From contig JAFTEU010000178.1 of assembly GCA_017453505.1 (NCBI GenBank), positions 1 to 34,090 on the forward strand: a DNA stretch of 34,090 nt, given 5' to 3'. This stretch comes from Muribaculaceae bacterium (GTDB lineage: Bacteria > Bacteroidota > Bacteroidia > Bacteroidales > Muribaculaceae). The notes under the pieces are model-generated. The model did not search any database, was not told the origin of the DNA, and saw nothing but the letters and a program-made list of their open reading frames with translations. Both the position numbers and the translations under genes were made by a program. The stretch's first letter is position 1; each line of letters begins with the position of its first letter. Below are positions 1 to 9,200 of the stretch, in pieces.

Positions 1-186
1 AAATATTGGTCGGGGTTGACACGATGCAGGGGTTCCGTTCGGCTTCGCCTCACTCCACCGCCTGCCTATGCCCTGGCCAGCCCTAACGGGCTTCAGAGCA
101 AGCCCCTTTACACGAAACCACCTGTACGATATTGTTTTCAAGGTGTTTATGGATCCTTTGCGTTTTTTCCCCGGACAGTAATGATA
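1..186. other. Unidentified edge sequence, probably non-coding
   Basis: This segment lies downstream of the folK stop and I see no credible gene in it. A 63-codon plus-strand frame exists, but its composition (many Pro, Arg, Ser and Tyr, with no recognisable domain) does not look like a protein. A small hairpin is visible near 88-103 (AGCCC, loop taac, GGGCT). Because the opposite window edge is a group II intron end, this may also be the edge of a repeat or mobile element, but I cannot name one. Confidence 0.3.
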
Positions 187-660
187 TTATTTTGGACTTC
201 TGTTTAACTCCTCCAGCATCTGAGACGCTGTGAGGCCTGTGAGCGGATGCCGCCAGGCTGGTGCCAGCTGTATCATGGGTTTCAGGAAAAACTCCCGTTC
301 GGACAGATGAGGATGAGGCACCTGCAAGGTGGGTGTGTCGATGACAAGGTCGTCGATGGCCACGATGTCGATGTCCACGAGACGGTCGATGTAACCGCCC
401 TTCGCATCGCGGTGAGAGGCACTGCCCAGCCTGTGCTCGATGTCATGAATGTGGTCGAGCATCACGTCAGGACACATATCGCTGACGACCCACATGCCGA
501 TGTTCATGAAGCGGTGCTCGCTCTGGAATCCCCAGGGTTCACTCTCGACCACGGTCGAGAGGGCACAACCGCTTGTTCCTGCCACTAAAGCAACGACGGC
601 GCGATTGAGGTTATCGCGCCGGTCGCCCATATTGCTACCTATATTCAGGTAATAGTTCAT
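187..660 (-). CDS. folK: 2-amino-4-hydroxy-6-hydroxymethyldihydropteridine pyrophosphokinase (HPPK)
   Basis: The 157-residue protein has the normal HPPK length. It shows the N-terminal YLNIGSNMGDR, the diphosphokinase signature as RLVDIDIVAIDD (about residues 92-103) and the C-terminal PHPHLSEREFFLKP motif. HPPK transfers pyrophosphate from ATP to 6-hydroxymethyl-7,8-dihydropterin in cytosolic folate synthesis. Its start codon lies only 2 bp after the infB stop, so it is very likely cotranscribed and translationally coupled as the last gene of the rimP-nusA-infB operon. This placement is notable because folate genes are not the usual partners of infB. No folP or folB is visible nearby. The family call is firm; the operon linkage is inferred from spacing. 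Confidence 0.95.
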   Translation of the reverse strand: MNYYLNIGSNMGDRRDNLNRAVVALVAGTSGCALSTVVESEPWGFQSEHRFMNIGMWVVSDMCPDVMLDHIHDIEHRLGSASHRDAKGGYIDRLVDIDIVAIDDLVIDTPTLQVPHPHLSEREFFLKPMIQLAPAWRHPLTGLTASQMLEELNRSPK

Positions 661-662
661 TG

Positions 663-3464
663 TTACAATGTCTTGTGAACCTCGATTTCCTCAAAGGCCT
701 CGATGATGTCCATCTCCTGCAGGTCATTGTAGGACTTGAGGCTCAAGCCGCAGTCATAACCGCTGGTAACCTCCTTGGCGTCGTCCTTGAAGCGCTTGAG
801 CGATGCGAGCTCGCCCGTGTGGATCACGATACCATCGCGGATGACACGCACCTTGCTGCCGCGCTTGATCTTGCCCTCGACCACCATGGCACCAGCGATT
901 GTACCCACCTTGCTGATGTGGTAAACCTGACGCACCTCGGCACTGCCGGTGACTTCCTCCTTGATGTCGGGTTGCAACATGCCCTCCATAGCGCTCTTAA
1001 CCTCCTCAATGGCATCATAGATGATAGAGTAGAGGCGGATGTCAACACCCTCTTGCTCGGCAGCTCGCTTGGCCGATGCCGACGGACGCACCTGGAAGCC
1101 CACGATATAGGCATCGCTGGCTGCGGCCAGGGTCACATCGCTCTCGGTAATGGCACCCACGGCCTTGTGGATCACGTTGACCTGCACCTCGGGGGTAGAG
1201 AGCTTAATGAGCGAGTCGCTCAAGGCCTCGATCGAACCGTCCACGTCACCCTTGACGATGATGTTGAGTTCATGGAACTCACCCAAGGCGCGGCGACGGC
1301 CGATGTCCTCCAGACTGACGCGCGTCTGGGTGCGGCGGCTCAGCTCACGCTGCAGCTGCTCGCGCTTGTTGGCAATCTGACGTGCCTCCTGGTCGGTATC
1401 CATCACGTTGAACTTGTCACCAGCGGTGGGAGCACCGTCCAGACCCAGAATCAAGGCCGGGGTCGATGGGCCGCTCTCGGTGATGCGCACGTTACGCTCG
1501 TTGAACATGGCCTTGACCTTGCCATAGTGTGTACCCGCAAGCACGATGTCACCCACATGGAGCGTGCCATTGTCCACCAGCACGGTGGCGATGTAGCCAC
1601 GTCCCTTGTCGAGTGACGACTCGATGATCGAACCGGTAGCCTTGCGGTTGGGATTAGCCTTGAGGTCGAGCATATCGGCCTCGAGGAGCACCTTCTCCAT
1701 CAGTTCCTCGACACCGATACCCTTCTTGGCCGAGATGTCCTGGCTCTGATACTTGCCACCCCAGTCCTCGACGAGGTAGTTCATATTGGCAAGCTCTTCC
1801 TTAATCTTCTCGGGGTTAGCGCCAGGTTTATCAATCTTGTTGATGGCAAAGATAATGGGCACACCAGCAGCCGAAGCGTGGTTCAACGCCTCGACGGTCT
1901 GCGGCATGACACTATCGTCGGCCGCAACGATCACGATAACGATGTCGGTCACCTTGGCACCACGGGCACGCATGGCGGTGAAAGCCTCGTGACCAGGAGT
2001 ATCCAGGAAGGTGATGCGACGATCGTTGGGCAGCTTCACGTTATAGGCACCGATGTGCTGGGTGATACCACCGGCCTCACCGGCAATCACGTTGGAGTTG
2101 CGGATGTAGTCCAGCAACGAGGTCTTACCATGGTCAACGTGACCCATCACGGTGACAACAGGCGGGCGCTGAACGAGGTCGGCGGGATCATCCTCTTCCT
2201 CGCTGATGGCCTCGGCAACCTCGGCACTGGTATATTCGGTCTTGAAGCCGAACTCGTCGGCAACGATATTGATTGTCTCGGCATCCAGGCGCTGATTGAT
2301 GCTCACCATCACACCCAGGCTCATACAAGTGGCGATAACCTTGTTGATGGGTACATTCATCATGATGGCCAAGTCATTGGCCGTCACAAACTCGGTGAGC
2401 TTCAGAATCTTGCTCTGGGCTGCTGCCAGTGCAGCCTCCTCGCGTGCCTCCTCACGGGCTTCCTCGCGCTTCTCACGGCGACGGTTGGCAGCCTTCTTGC
2501 TGGTCTTGGCGGTGAGGCGTGCCAGCGTCTCCTTCATCTGGCGCTGAACATCTTCCTCGCTGACCTCGGGACGCAGTGGACGACGGTTCTTCTTGTCCTT
2601 GTTGCGCTTGCTGCCCTGGTCATCCTTGCCGCCACGGCCCTTAGCGGACTGTGAGGGAGCCTGGTTGCCGGCGCTCTCGATATCGACCTTCTCCTTGCCG
2701 ATGCGCTTGCGCTTTTTCTTACCAGCCCCCTCGGCTTGAGCCTTGGCGATGCGCTCGTTGCGCTTCTCCTCCTTGCTCTTCTTGCGCGGGCGGGTCTGCT
2801 GGTTGAGCGAGTTCAGGTCCACCTTGCCAATGACCTTGAGCTGCGGGCCGGCGACAGTCTGCGAGACGGGCTTGTAGATATCGTCATCAGCCTTGGCAGC
2901 GGGCTCTTCCTGAACGGGGGCCGGGGTCTCGGGCTGCTTCCGGACGGGCTCAGCCTTTACCTCGGGAGCAGGTTTCGCTTCCTCAACGGGCTTCACCTCG
3001 GCGGCCTGAACCTCAGGCTTGGCTGCAGGCGTCTCCTCAACAGGTTGAGGCTCGGGCTTCTTCTCGACAGGTTGCTCGACAACGGGCTTGGGCTCGGGCG
3101 CAGGTGCGGGAGCCGGAGCGGGTTCGGGCTTGGCAGCGGCTTTGGGCTTACCGGGGTTGTCCAGGTCTATCTTGCCCAGTATCTTGGGCTTCTGGCCTGG
3201 CACGACTGTTTTGATCTCACGCGACTCGACCTTGGCGGCATTGTGCTTTGCCTTCTCCTTCTGCCGCTCATTGGCCATGTGGTCCGACTTGCTCTTGAGC
3301 TCCATGTCAGGTTTGAACTCCTTGACAAGCATTTCATAGACATCGTCCTGGATGCGCGCGTTAATGCTAGCGTCGATTTCGATGCCTTTCTTGTGCAGGA
3401 ACTCTTCGATTGTCTGCCTACCCACATTTAAGTCCGCAATGACTTTACTAATCTTTATCGCCAT
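663..3464 (-). CDS. infB: Translation initiation factor IF-2
   Basis: This 933-residue GTPase delivers initiator tRNA to the 30S ribosome. In order it shows an N-terminal IF2_N helix bundle (residues 1-50), a long Pro/Ala/Glu-rich then Lys/Arg-rich linker (about 90-345), a second IF2_N domain (352-405) and the G domain. The G motifs are G1 GHVDHGKT (441-448), G2 [10 protein letters not shown] (465-474), G3 DTPGHE (488-493), G4 NKID (542-545) and G5 SAKKG (578-582). Beta-barrel and C-terminal tRNA-binding domains follow. The long linker is typical of Bacteroidetes IF-2. It lies 121 bp downstream of nusA and 2 bp upstream of folK on the same strand. The start is supported by the canonical MAIKISKV opening. 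Confidence 0.98.
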   Translation of the reverse strand: MAIKISKVIADLNVGRQTIEEFLHKKGIEIDASINARIQDDVYEMLVKEFKPDMELKSKSDHMANERQKEKAKHNAAKVESREIKTVVPGQKPKILGKIDLDNPGKPKAAAKPEPAPAPAPAPEPKPVVEQPVEKKPEPQPVEETPAAKPEVQAAEVKPVEEAKPAPEVKAEPVRKQPETPAPVQEEPAAKADDDIYKPVSQTVAGPQLKVIGKVDLNSLNQQTRPRKKSKEEKRNERIAKAQAEGAGKKKRKRIGKEKVDIESAGNQAPSQSAKGRGGKDDQGSKRNKDKKNRRPLRPEVSEEDVQRQMKETLARLTAKTSKKAANRRREKREEAREEAREEAALAAAQSKILKLTEFVTANDLAIMMNVPINKVIATCMSLGVMVSINQRLDAETINIVADEFGFKTEYTSAEVAEAISEEEDDPADLVQRPPVVTVMGHVDHGKTSLLDYIRNSNVIAGEAGGITQHIGAYNVKLPNDRRITFLDTPGHEAFTAMRARGAKVTDIVIVIVAADDSVMPQTVEALNHASAAGVPIIFAINKIDKPGANPEKIKEELANMNYLVEDWGGKYQSQDISAKKGIGVEELMEKVLLEADMLDLKANPNRKATGSIIESSLDKGRGYIATVLVDNGTLHVGDIVLAGTHYGKVKAMFNERNVRITESGPSTPALILGLDGAPTAGDKFNVMDTDQEARQIANKREQLQRELSRRTQTRVSLEDIGRRRALGEFHELNIIVKGDVDGSIEALSDSLIKLSTPEVQVNVIHKAVGAITESDVTLAAASDAYIVGFQVRPSASAKRAAEQEGVDIRLYSIIYDAIEEVKSAMEGMLQPDIKEEVTGSAEVRQVYHISKVGTIAGAMVVEGKIKRGSKVRVIRDGIVIHTGELASLKRFKDDAKEVTSGYDCGLSLKSYNDLQEMDIIEAFEEIEVHKTL

Positions 3465-3585
3465 ATATAGTCTTTTATCGGTTCGCCTTCGGCATTATGC
3501 TTCCAGCCTTGTTTTTTTGTGCTATTTGAGTGTGAATGATAATGAATGCGGCCTCCTTGCCAGGAAGGGCCATGAATTAAAATGA

Positions 3586-4842
3586 TTATTCCTCAAACTC
3601 GGCCCTGAGGATATCGAGCAGGTTGTCGACGGTGTTTTCCTCAAGGTCAGCCTTGTCGATAAGTTCCTCACGCGGTGTGCGCAGGACGCTCTTGGCGGTG
3701 GCCAGACCCACATTCTTGAGAGCCTCGATTACCCACTCGTCTACCTCGTCCTTGAACTCGTCCAGATAGATGTCCTCCTCGCCCTCGGTCTCAACATCAC
3801 GGTAAACATCGATGCTGTAACCGGTGAGGATGCTGGCCAGCTTGATGTTCAAGCCGCCCTTACCGATGGCCAGGGAAACCTCCTCAGGACGCAGGAAGAC
3901 CTCGGCATGCTTGTTCACGTCATCCAGGCGGATGGAGGAGATCTTGGCGGGGCTCAGAGCGCGCTGGATGAGCAACTGCGGATTGTTCGTGTAGTTAATC
4001 ACGTCGATGTTCTCGTTGCGCAGCTCGCGGACGATGCCATGAATGCGTGCGCCCTTAACGCCGACACAGGCACCGACGGGATCGATGCGGTCATCATAGC
4101 TCTCGACTGCGATCTTGGCCCGCTCACCCGGAATGCGGGCAACGGCACGAATCACGATCAAGCCATCATGGATCTCGGGAACCTCTTGCTCAAACAAGCG
4201 ACGCAGGAAATTCTGGCTCGTGCGGGACACGATCACCTTGGGGTTATTGTTGTTCTCGTCAACCCTCTCGATGACAGCACGCACGACATCGCCCTTGCGG
4301 TAGATATCCGTGGGAATCTGTTCCTCCTTGGGCAAGAGGAGCTCATTCTTCTCATCATCGAGCAGGAGCACCTCACGCTTCCACACCTGGTACACCTCGC
4401 CTGCAACGAGCTGTCCCTCGAGGGCCTTGAACTTGGTGTAGATGGCACTCTTCTGCAGGTCAAGGATCTTGCTGGCTAATGTCTGGCGCAAGTTCAGGAT
4501 GGCACGACGTCCAAACTTGGCAAAATCAATCTTGCGGGTATGCTCCTCACCCACCTCACAGTCAGGGTCATCATCGGCCTGTGCGTCGCTCAGCGAGATC
4601 TGCTTGTTGGGGTTCTCCACCTCACCGTCGCTCACGACTTCCAGGTTCTGATAAATCTCACAGTCTCCTTTATCGGGATTGACGATCACATCAAAGTTAT
4701 CGTCATTGCCGAACATCTTGGACAGCACGCTGCGGAAGGACTCCTCCAGCACGCTGATGAGTGTCGTCTTGTCAATGTCCTTGAGTTCTTTAAACTCGGC
4801 AAACTGCTCGGTCATGTTGACCGCTTCTTCTCTTTTAGCCAT
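3586..4842 (-). CDS. nusA: Transcription termination/antitermination factor NusA
   Basis: The 418-residue protein binds RNA polymerase and nascent RNA to modulate pausing, termination and antitermination. The N-terminal polymerase-binding domain covers about residues 1-135, an S1 domain about 144-208, KH1 about 230-290 (GVKGARI at 261-267) and KH2 about 300-350 (IGKGGLNIKLA at 326-336). The tail after residue 355 is acidic and helix-hairpin-helix-like, and there is no pair of acidic repeats as in E. coli. The start MAKREEAVNM matches the usual Bacteroidetes form. The spacer before the start codon carries an AAAACTG repeat array (4853-4884), unusual for a ribosome-binding region. Gene order rimP-nusA-infB is the classic one. 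Confidence 0.97.
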   Translation of the reverse strand: MAKREEAVNMTEQFAEFKELKDIDKTTLISVLEESFRSVLSKMFGNDDNFDVIVNPDKGDCEIYQNLEVVSDGEVENPNKQISLSDAQADDDPDCEVGEEHTRKIDFAKFGRRAILNLRQTLASKILDLQKSAIYTKFKALEGQLVAGEVYQVWKREVLLLDDEKNELLLPKEEQIPTDIYRKGDVVRAVIERVDENNNNPKVIVSRTSQNFLRRLFEQEVPEIHDGLIVIRAVARIPGERAKIAVESYDDRIDPVGACVGVKGARIHGIVRELRNENIDVINYTNNPQLLIQRALSPAKISSIRLDDVNKHAEVFLRPEEVSLAIGKGGLNIKLASILTGYSIDVYRDVETEGEEDIYLDEFKDEVDEWVIEALKNVGLATAKSVLRTPREELIDKADLEENTVDNLLDILRAEFEE

Positions 4843-4852
4843 AATTTTACTT

Positions 4853-4927
4853 CAGTTTTCAGTTTTCAGTTTTTCAGTTTTCAGATGATGTGAGCGGATG
4901 CCGCTGTCAATTGACAACTGGTGGCTG
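4853..4927 (-). repeat. Heptamer-type intergenic repeat array R1, before nusA
   Basis: On the minus strand this rimP-nusA spacer reads: a partly degenerate CAGTTGTCAATTGACAG stretch, then the core GGCATCCGC, then CTGAAAAC-type units repeated about four times and ending a few bases before the nusA ATG. The same core and the same units occur before tsaE and before the LOG-family gene. The array occupies the place of a leader or ribosome-binding region. Confidence 0.75.
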
Positions 4928-4931
4928 AGAA

Positions 4932-5396
4932 CTAAATTTTGATGATATTCTTTGTTTGTTTAATGTCACTGTAGTTGAACCGCTGCTGCTCCTCGACCAT
5001 CTCGGGGCGCTTCTTGCCCTCGAGTTTCTTCTTGACGGTCATGGTCAAGGTGAAGCCCTCGTCATCGGCATCGGCAATGACTCCCTTGAGCTTGCGGCCG
5101 TCGCCGGTCAGGACCTCAACCTCGTAGCCGATGTTCTTGGTGTACTGACGGGGAAGAAGCAAGGGGGAGGTGATGCCATAGGAGCCCACGGTCAACTCGT
5201 AATCCTCCTGGTCGCGGTCAAACGCGGCAAGCACTGCGTCGTTCACTGCCACGCAGTCGTCGATGGTGATATCCTCATCGCTGTCCAGAGCCACGTCAAT
5301 CACATTGTCCTTGCTCACCTTGAGGGTCACGAGATACAACTTGGTGCCCTCGAGAGCCTCATTAATCACTTGTTCAAGCGCCGTCTTGTCTATCAT
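4932..5396 (-). CDS. rimP: Ribosome maturation factor RimP
   Basis: The 154-residue protein has an N-terminal alpha/beta domain with a VALDSDEDITIDDCVAVN segment and a C-terminal SH3-like domain containing LTVGSYGITSPL and GEVEVLTGDG-like strands, as in RimP, which assists 30S subunit maturation. The frame is open upstream to 5489, but I start it at MIDKTALEQ. That gives the normal family length, and the upstream extension (Phe/Gly/Arg-rich) would overlap the predicted promoter at 5459-5489. It is the first gene of rimP-nusA-infB-folK, with 89 bp between its stop and the nusA start. Confidence 0.93.
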   Translation of the reverse strand: MIDKTALEQVINEALEGTKLYLVTLKVSKDNVIDVALDSDEDITIDDCVAVNDAVLAAFDRDQEDYELTVGSYGITSPLLLPRQYTKNIGYEVEVLTGDGRKLKGVIADADDEGFTLTMTVKKKLEGKKRPEMVEEQQRFNYSDIKQTKNIIKI

Positions 5397-5458
5397 CGGT
5401 TCAAATAAATTATAATAAAAACGAGGAAGCCCACTGCCCCCTCTCACGAATGCTGGCG

Positions 5459-5489
5459 CAAAAGTACTCATTTTCCCGCATTCACGCAA
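5459..5489 (-). promoter_or_regulatory. Predicted promoter of the rimP operon
   Basis: On the minus strand a TTG (5489-5487) lies 20 bp upstream of TACTTTTG (5466-5459), matching the Bacteroidetes primary-sigma consensus TTTG / TAnnTTTG. Transcription would begin near 5452, giving a leader of about 55 bases before the chosen rimP start. Confidence 0.65.
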
Positions 5490-5683
5490 TATTTAATGTG
5501 ATTAAGCGCTCTAAAACCATAGAATTATTTATATTATTTAACAATAATTAACTGTATTACCCGTTTCACGTCCCAGTTTTCCAAGACTCAACACTTCCAA
5601 ACCGGCCACAACCAAAAATCGTCCAAAGGCCTCATCGCAGTCAATAATGGCTCGACATGAGGGCTTATATCAGAAATATTTTG

Positions 5684-5691
5684 TATTTTTG
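5684..5691 (+). promoter_or_regulatory. Possible -7 element before the small membrane protein
   Basis: TATTTTTG fits TAnnTTTG and lies 30 bp upstream of the ATG at 5722. No clear TTTG is seen 20 bp upstream, so support is modest. The rest of the 325-bp stretch 5397-5721 holds the rimP promoter and AT-rich sequence near 5520-5560 with no other feature I can defend. Confidence 0.4.
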
Positions 5692-5721
5692 GAGCCCGAA
5701 AAAAAGACTCAATTCTACTCG

Positions 5722-6162
5722 ATGAAACCGGCTTTAATACTACTGGCGATACTTGTGGCGGGAGGGGCTATCGTGTGGCTCATCGACCGATTGTTTTACC
5801 ACAAGAATGAGGGCGGAACTGTCGATGAAACCGACCAAAATGCCCAAACCGACACACCTAGGCAGGGCTGTGCCGACGAATCCTGCGGCATCAGGTCGAT
5901 CTGCCCCAGCGAGCAGATCCTTGCCGGGGAATGCAAGAAGGAAATCACCTACTACGAGGACGAGGAGCTGGACGCGTTTATCGGCCGCGACGAGAACGGT
6001 TACACTCCCGACGAGGAGGAACAATGGCGCGACGTGCTCTATACCTTGCAACCCGCTGACTTGCTGGGTTGGGGACAAAGCATCAAGCATCGAGGCCTGG
6101 TGATGCCAGCCGCCATCAGACAGGAATTCATGCAACTTGCAGCCGAACAACGCATGCCGTAG
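5722..6162 (+). CDS. Small membrane-anchored protein with four-cysteine motif, function unknown
   Basis: From the ATG at 5722 the product has 146 residues. An N-terminal hydrophobic segment (about residues 4-21, LILLAILVAGGAIVWLI) forms a membrane anchor, followed by an acidic linker, a cysteine cluster (CADESCGIRSIC, then C about 11 residues on) and a conserved-looking tract YYEDEELDAFIGRDENGYTPDEEEQ. The tail resembles short uncharacterised Bacteroidales proteins that carry the same order of features. The frame is open back to 5647, but the possible promoter at 5684-5691 argues for the internal ATG. It precedes porW in the same direction by 60 bp and could be cotranscribed. The cysteines could bind metal or form disulphides; that is speculation. 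Confidence 0.75.
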   Translation: MKPALILLAILVAGGAIVWLIDRLFYHKNEGGTVDETDQNAQTDTPRQGCADESCGIRSICPSEQILAGECKKEITYYEDEELDAFIGRDENGYTPDEEEQWRDVLYTLQPADLLGWGQSIKHRGLVMPAAIRQEFMQLAAEQRMP

Positions 6163-6222
6163 GCAATAAATCCCACTTCACCTCGTTTATATAGTACTTA
6201 CAAACCTATCTATCTACGGAAT

Positions 6223-9200
6223 TTGAACAGAACCAGACGTTTCATACCGGTTTTCATTATAGCGATGGTGGTCGCGCTTGCAGCATGCAGCAACAAGACC
6301 AACACCGCCAGGTCTCGTTTCTGGCAATCGTTTACCACCAAGTATAACGTCTACTACAACGGCAAGACCAACTATGACGAGCAGGAGAAGGCCATGCTCA
6401 ACGAGTACCAGGACGACTACTCGCAGCACCTCTATATGCACCCTGCCGAAGCGCGCGCCAATCCCAAGGCTCCACAGCCTGGCGGCAGCTTTGACCGCAC
6501 GATAGAGAAGATGGAGAAGGCCATCACCCTCCACTCCATCAAGAAGAAGCCCAAGCGCAAGGGTGGTAAGGGCCGTGATCCCAAGTACCAGGAGTGGATG
6601 TCACGCGACGAGTACAACCCCTACCTGCACAACGCCTGGTACCTGCTTGCTAAGTCGCAGTACATGAAGGGCGACTTCCTGGATGCCGCAGCGACCTTCC
6701 GCTACATCACCCGCCACTTCACCTGGAAGAAGGACCTCTGCCAGGAGTGCCAGGTGCGCGAGGCCCTGTGTTACTGCGCTCTGGGATGGACCGCCGAAGC
6801 CGACAACGTCTTGACCCACGTCCACATGGACGAAATCACCAACAAGCGTGTCCGCGCGCTGGCCAACGCTGCCTTTGCCGACTATTATATCAAGAATCAA
6901 CAGCCCGAGGAGGCTATTCCCTATCTGGCACAGGCCGTCAAGGGCTTCAAGGGCAATGAGAAGGTGCGCATGAGTTTCCTGCTCGGCCAGCTCTATGAGG
7001 ACGTGGGCGACAAGCGCAATGCCTATCTGGCCTATAAACAGGCTGGCAGCAGTAGCGGTTCGACCTACCGCACCAAGTTCAACGCCCGCATCAAGCAGAG
7101 TGCAGTCTATGAGGGAGCAAACATCGCCAGCGAGGTCAAGGCCCTCAAGCGCATGACGCGATATGACCGCAACAAGGAATACCTTGACCAGATCTACTAC
7201 GCCATCGGCAACCTCTACCTCACGCACGGTGACACACTCAGTGCCATCGAGAACTATAGGCTCGCCGCCGAGAAAAGTACCCGCAATGGTGTGGATAAAG
7301 CCATCAGCCAGCTCACCCTGGGCGGCATCTACTTCGCCCGTCGCCAGTATGACGACGCCCAGCCCTGTTATGCCGAGGCTATCCCACTGGTCAACGAGGA
7401 CTATCCCAACTATAAGATGCTCAAGAAGCGCAGCGATGTGCTTGATGAGTTGGCCGTCTATTCCCAGAATGTGGTCCTGCAGGACTCGCTGCTGGAACTG
7501 GCCGCCATGACACCCGAGCAGCAGAAGGCCGTCATCGCCAAGATTATCGAGGATCTGAAGAAGAAAGAGAAAGAGGAGGCAGAGGAAGCCGCCCGCGAGG
7601 AATATCTGGCCCAGCAGAATGCGCGCGGCAGCCAGCTCAAGGACAACAAGAACGACCCAGCCTCTTACAACATAAACACCGACGATTCCTGGTACTTCTA
7701 CAACACTTCGACCAAGAATGCCGGAAAGACGCAGTTCCAGAAGCAATGGGGCAGCCGCAAGCTCGAGGACAACTGGCGCCGCCGCAACAAGACGACCTTC
7801 TCGTTCAATGACGAGGAGGCCGACAGTGCCCTTATGGCACTGGCCGACAGTGTCATCGTCAACGAGAACGGAGACACCGTCAAGGTGGATATCGAAGCCC
7901 TGAAGCGGGCCGAGGATCCCCACTATGAGGAATACTACCTCAAGCAGATTCCCAAAACCGAGGAAGAAATCGCAGCGGCCCACGAGATTATCCAAGAGGG
8001 TCTGTACAACATGGGTATCATCCTCAAGGACAAGATGGAGGACTATGATGCCGCCGCCTATGAGTTCAACCAGCTGTTGAGGGACTATCCCGACAACACC
8101 TACCGCTTGGACGTATACTATAATATGTACATGATGTACATGCGCAACGGCCAGGAGGTTGATGCCGAACCCTACCGCGACAGCATCCTCACGCACTTCC
8201 CCGACTCCAAATACGGGCAGGCGATGCTGGATCCCAACTATCTGGATAACCTCAAGAACATGAACCGCGACCAGGAGAACATGTATGAGGCCGCCTATGC
8301 CAACTACCTGGCCAATAACCATAGCGCGGTGCATGAGGCCTATGCCGAGATGATGCGCAAGTACCCGCTATCCAAGATCATGCCCAAGTTCATGTTCATC
8401 GACGCGCTGAGCTACCTCACCGAGAAGGATCATGACAAGTTCAAGGAGACGCTCAAGGACATGCTGCAACGCTACCCGCAGACCGACATCACGCCCGTGG
8501 CCTCAGAGATTGTCAAGCAACTCAACCAGGGAAGACGTCTGGAAGGCGGCGGCAGCAACATGCGCGGCATGCTGTGGACTACCCGCCTGGGCAACGATAC
8601 CACGCCCCAGGCGCTGGAGCGCACGTTCACCCCGTTTGCCGAGGATAACGACAAGCCGCAAGTATTCATCCTGCTCTATCCCATGGACAGCATCAATGGC
8701 AACATGCTGCTCTATGAGGTAGCACGACACAACTTCAATGCGTTCAAGGTCAAGGACTACGACATCGAACAGATGAACTTTGGCGAACTTGGTTTGCTTG
8801 TCGTCAAGGGGATGGACAACTTCAAGGAGGCAGTCAACTACCGCACCTTGTTCGAGAAGGATCAGAGCATCAACGTGCCCCGTCAGGTACACTATGTCAT
8901 CATCAGTGTGGACAACTTCAACCTGCTGTTGAACGAGGGCCGCACCTTTGAGGACTACTTCAACTACCTGGAGGAGAAGAACGATAAGGAACACAGCGAC
9001 CTTGAGAAGAAAGAACTTGACGAGGCCGAGAAGAAGGCTCTTGAGGAAGCCGAGCGTGAAGCCGAGGCCCGACGTGAGCAAGAACGCATCGAGGCCGAGC
9101 AACTAGCGCGCGAGGAGGCCGAAATCGCCAAACGCGATGCTGAGGAGAAGGCCCGTGAGGAAGCCGAGCAGAAGGCTCTCGAAGAGGCCGAGGCCGCCGA

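Noticed and set aside
237..252. 16-base match (TGTGAGCGGATGCCGC) between folK coding sequence and the rimP-nusA spacer near 4890
   Set aside because: One match of this length in a GC-biased 34-kb window can occur by chance, and the folK copy is explained by coding.
3465..3585. Attenuator hairpin between nusA and infB (GGCC...GGCC near 3550)
   Set aside because: The pairing is short and interrupted, and no T-run follows on the transcribed strand.
5397..5489. Longer start for RimP
   Set aside because: The extension overlaps a good promoter (5459-5489) and is not conserved-looking; the shorter protein has the family length.
6601..8334. Long minus-strand open frame (577 codons) inside the porW-like gene
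   Set aside because: It is the mirror of strongly coding plus-strand sequence; its Val/Leu/Gly/His-rich translation has no domain. The same applies to long shadows at 660-1616, 1878-2654 and 31074-32210 on the plus strand.
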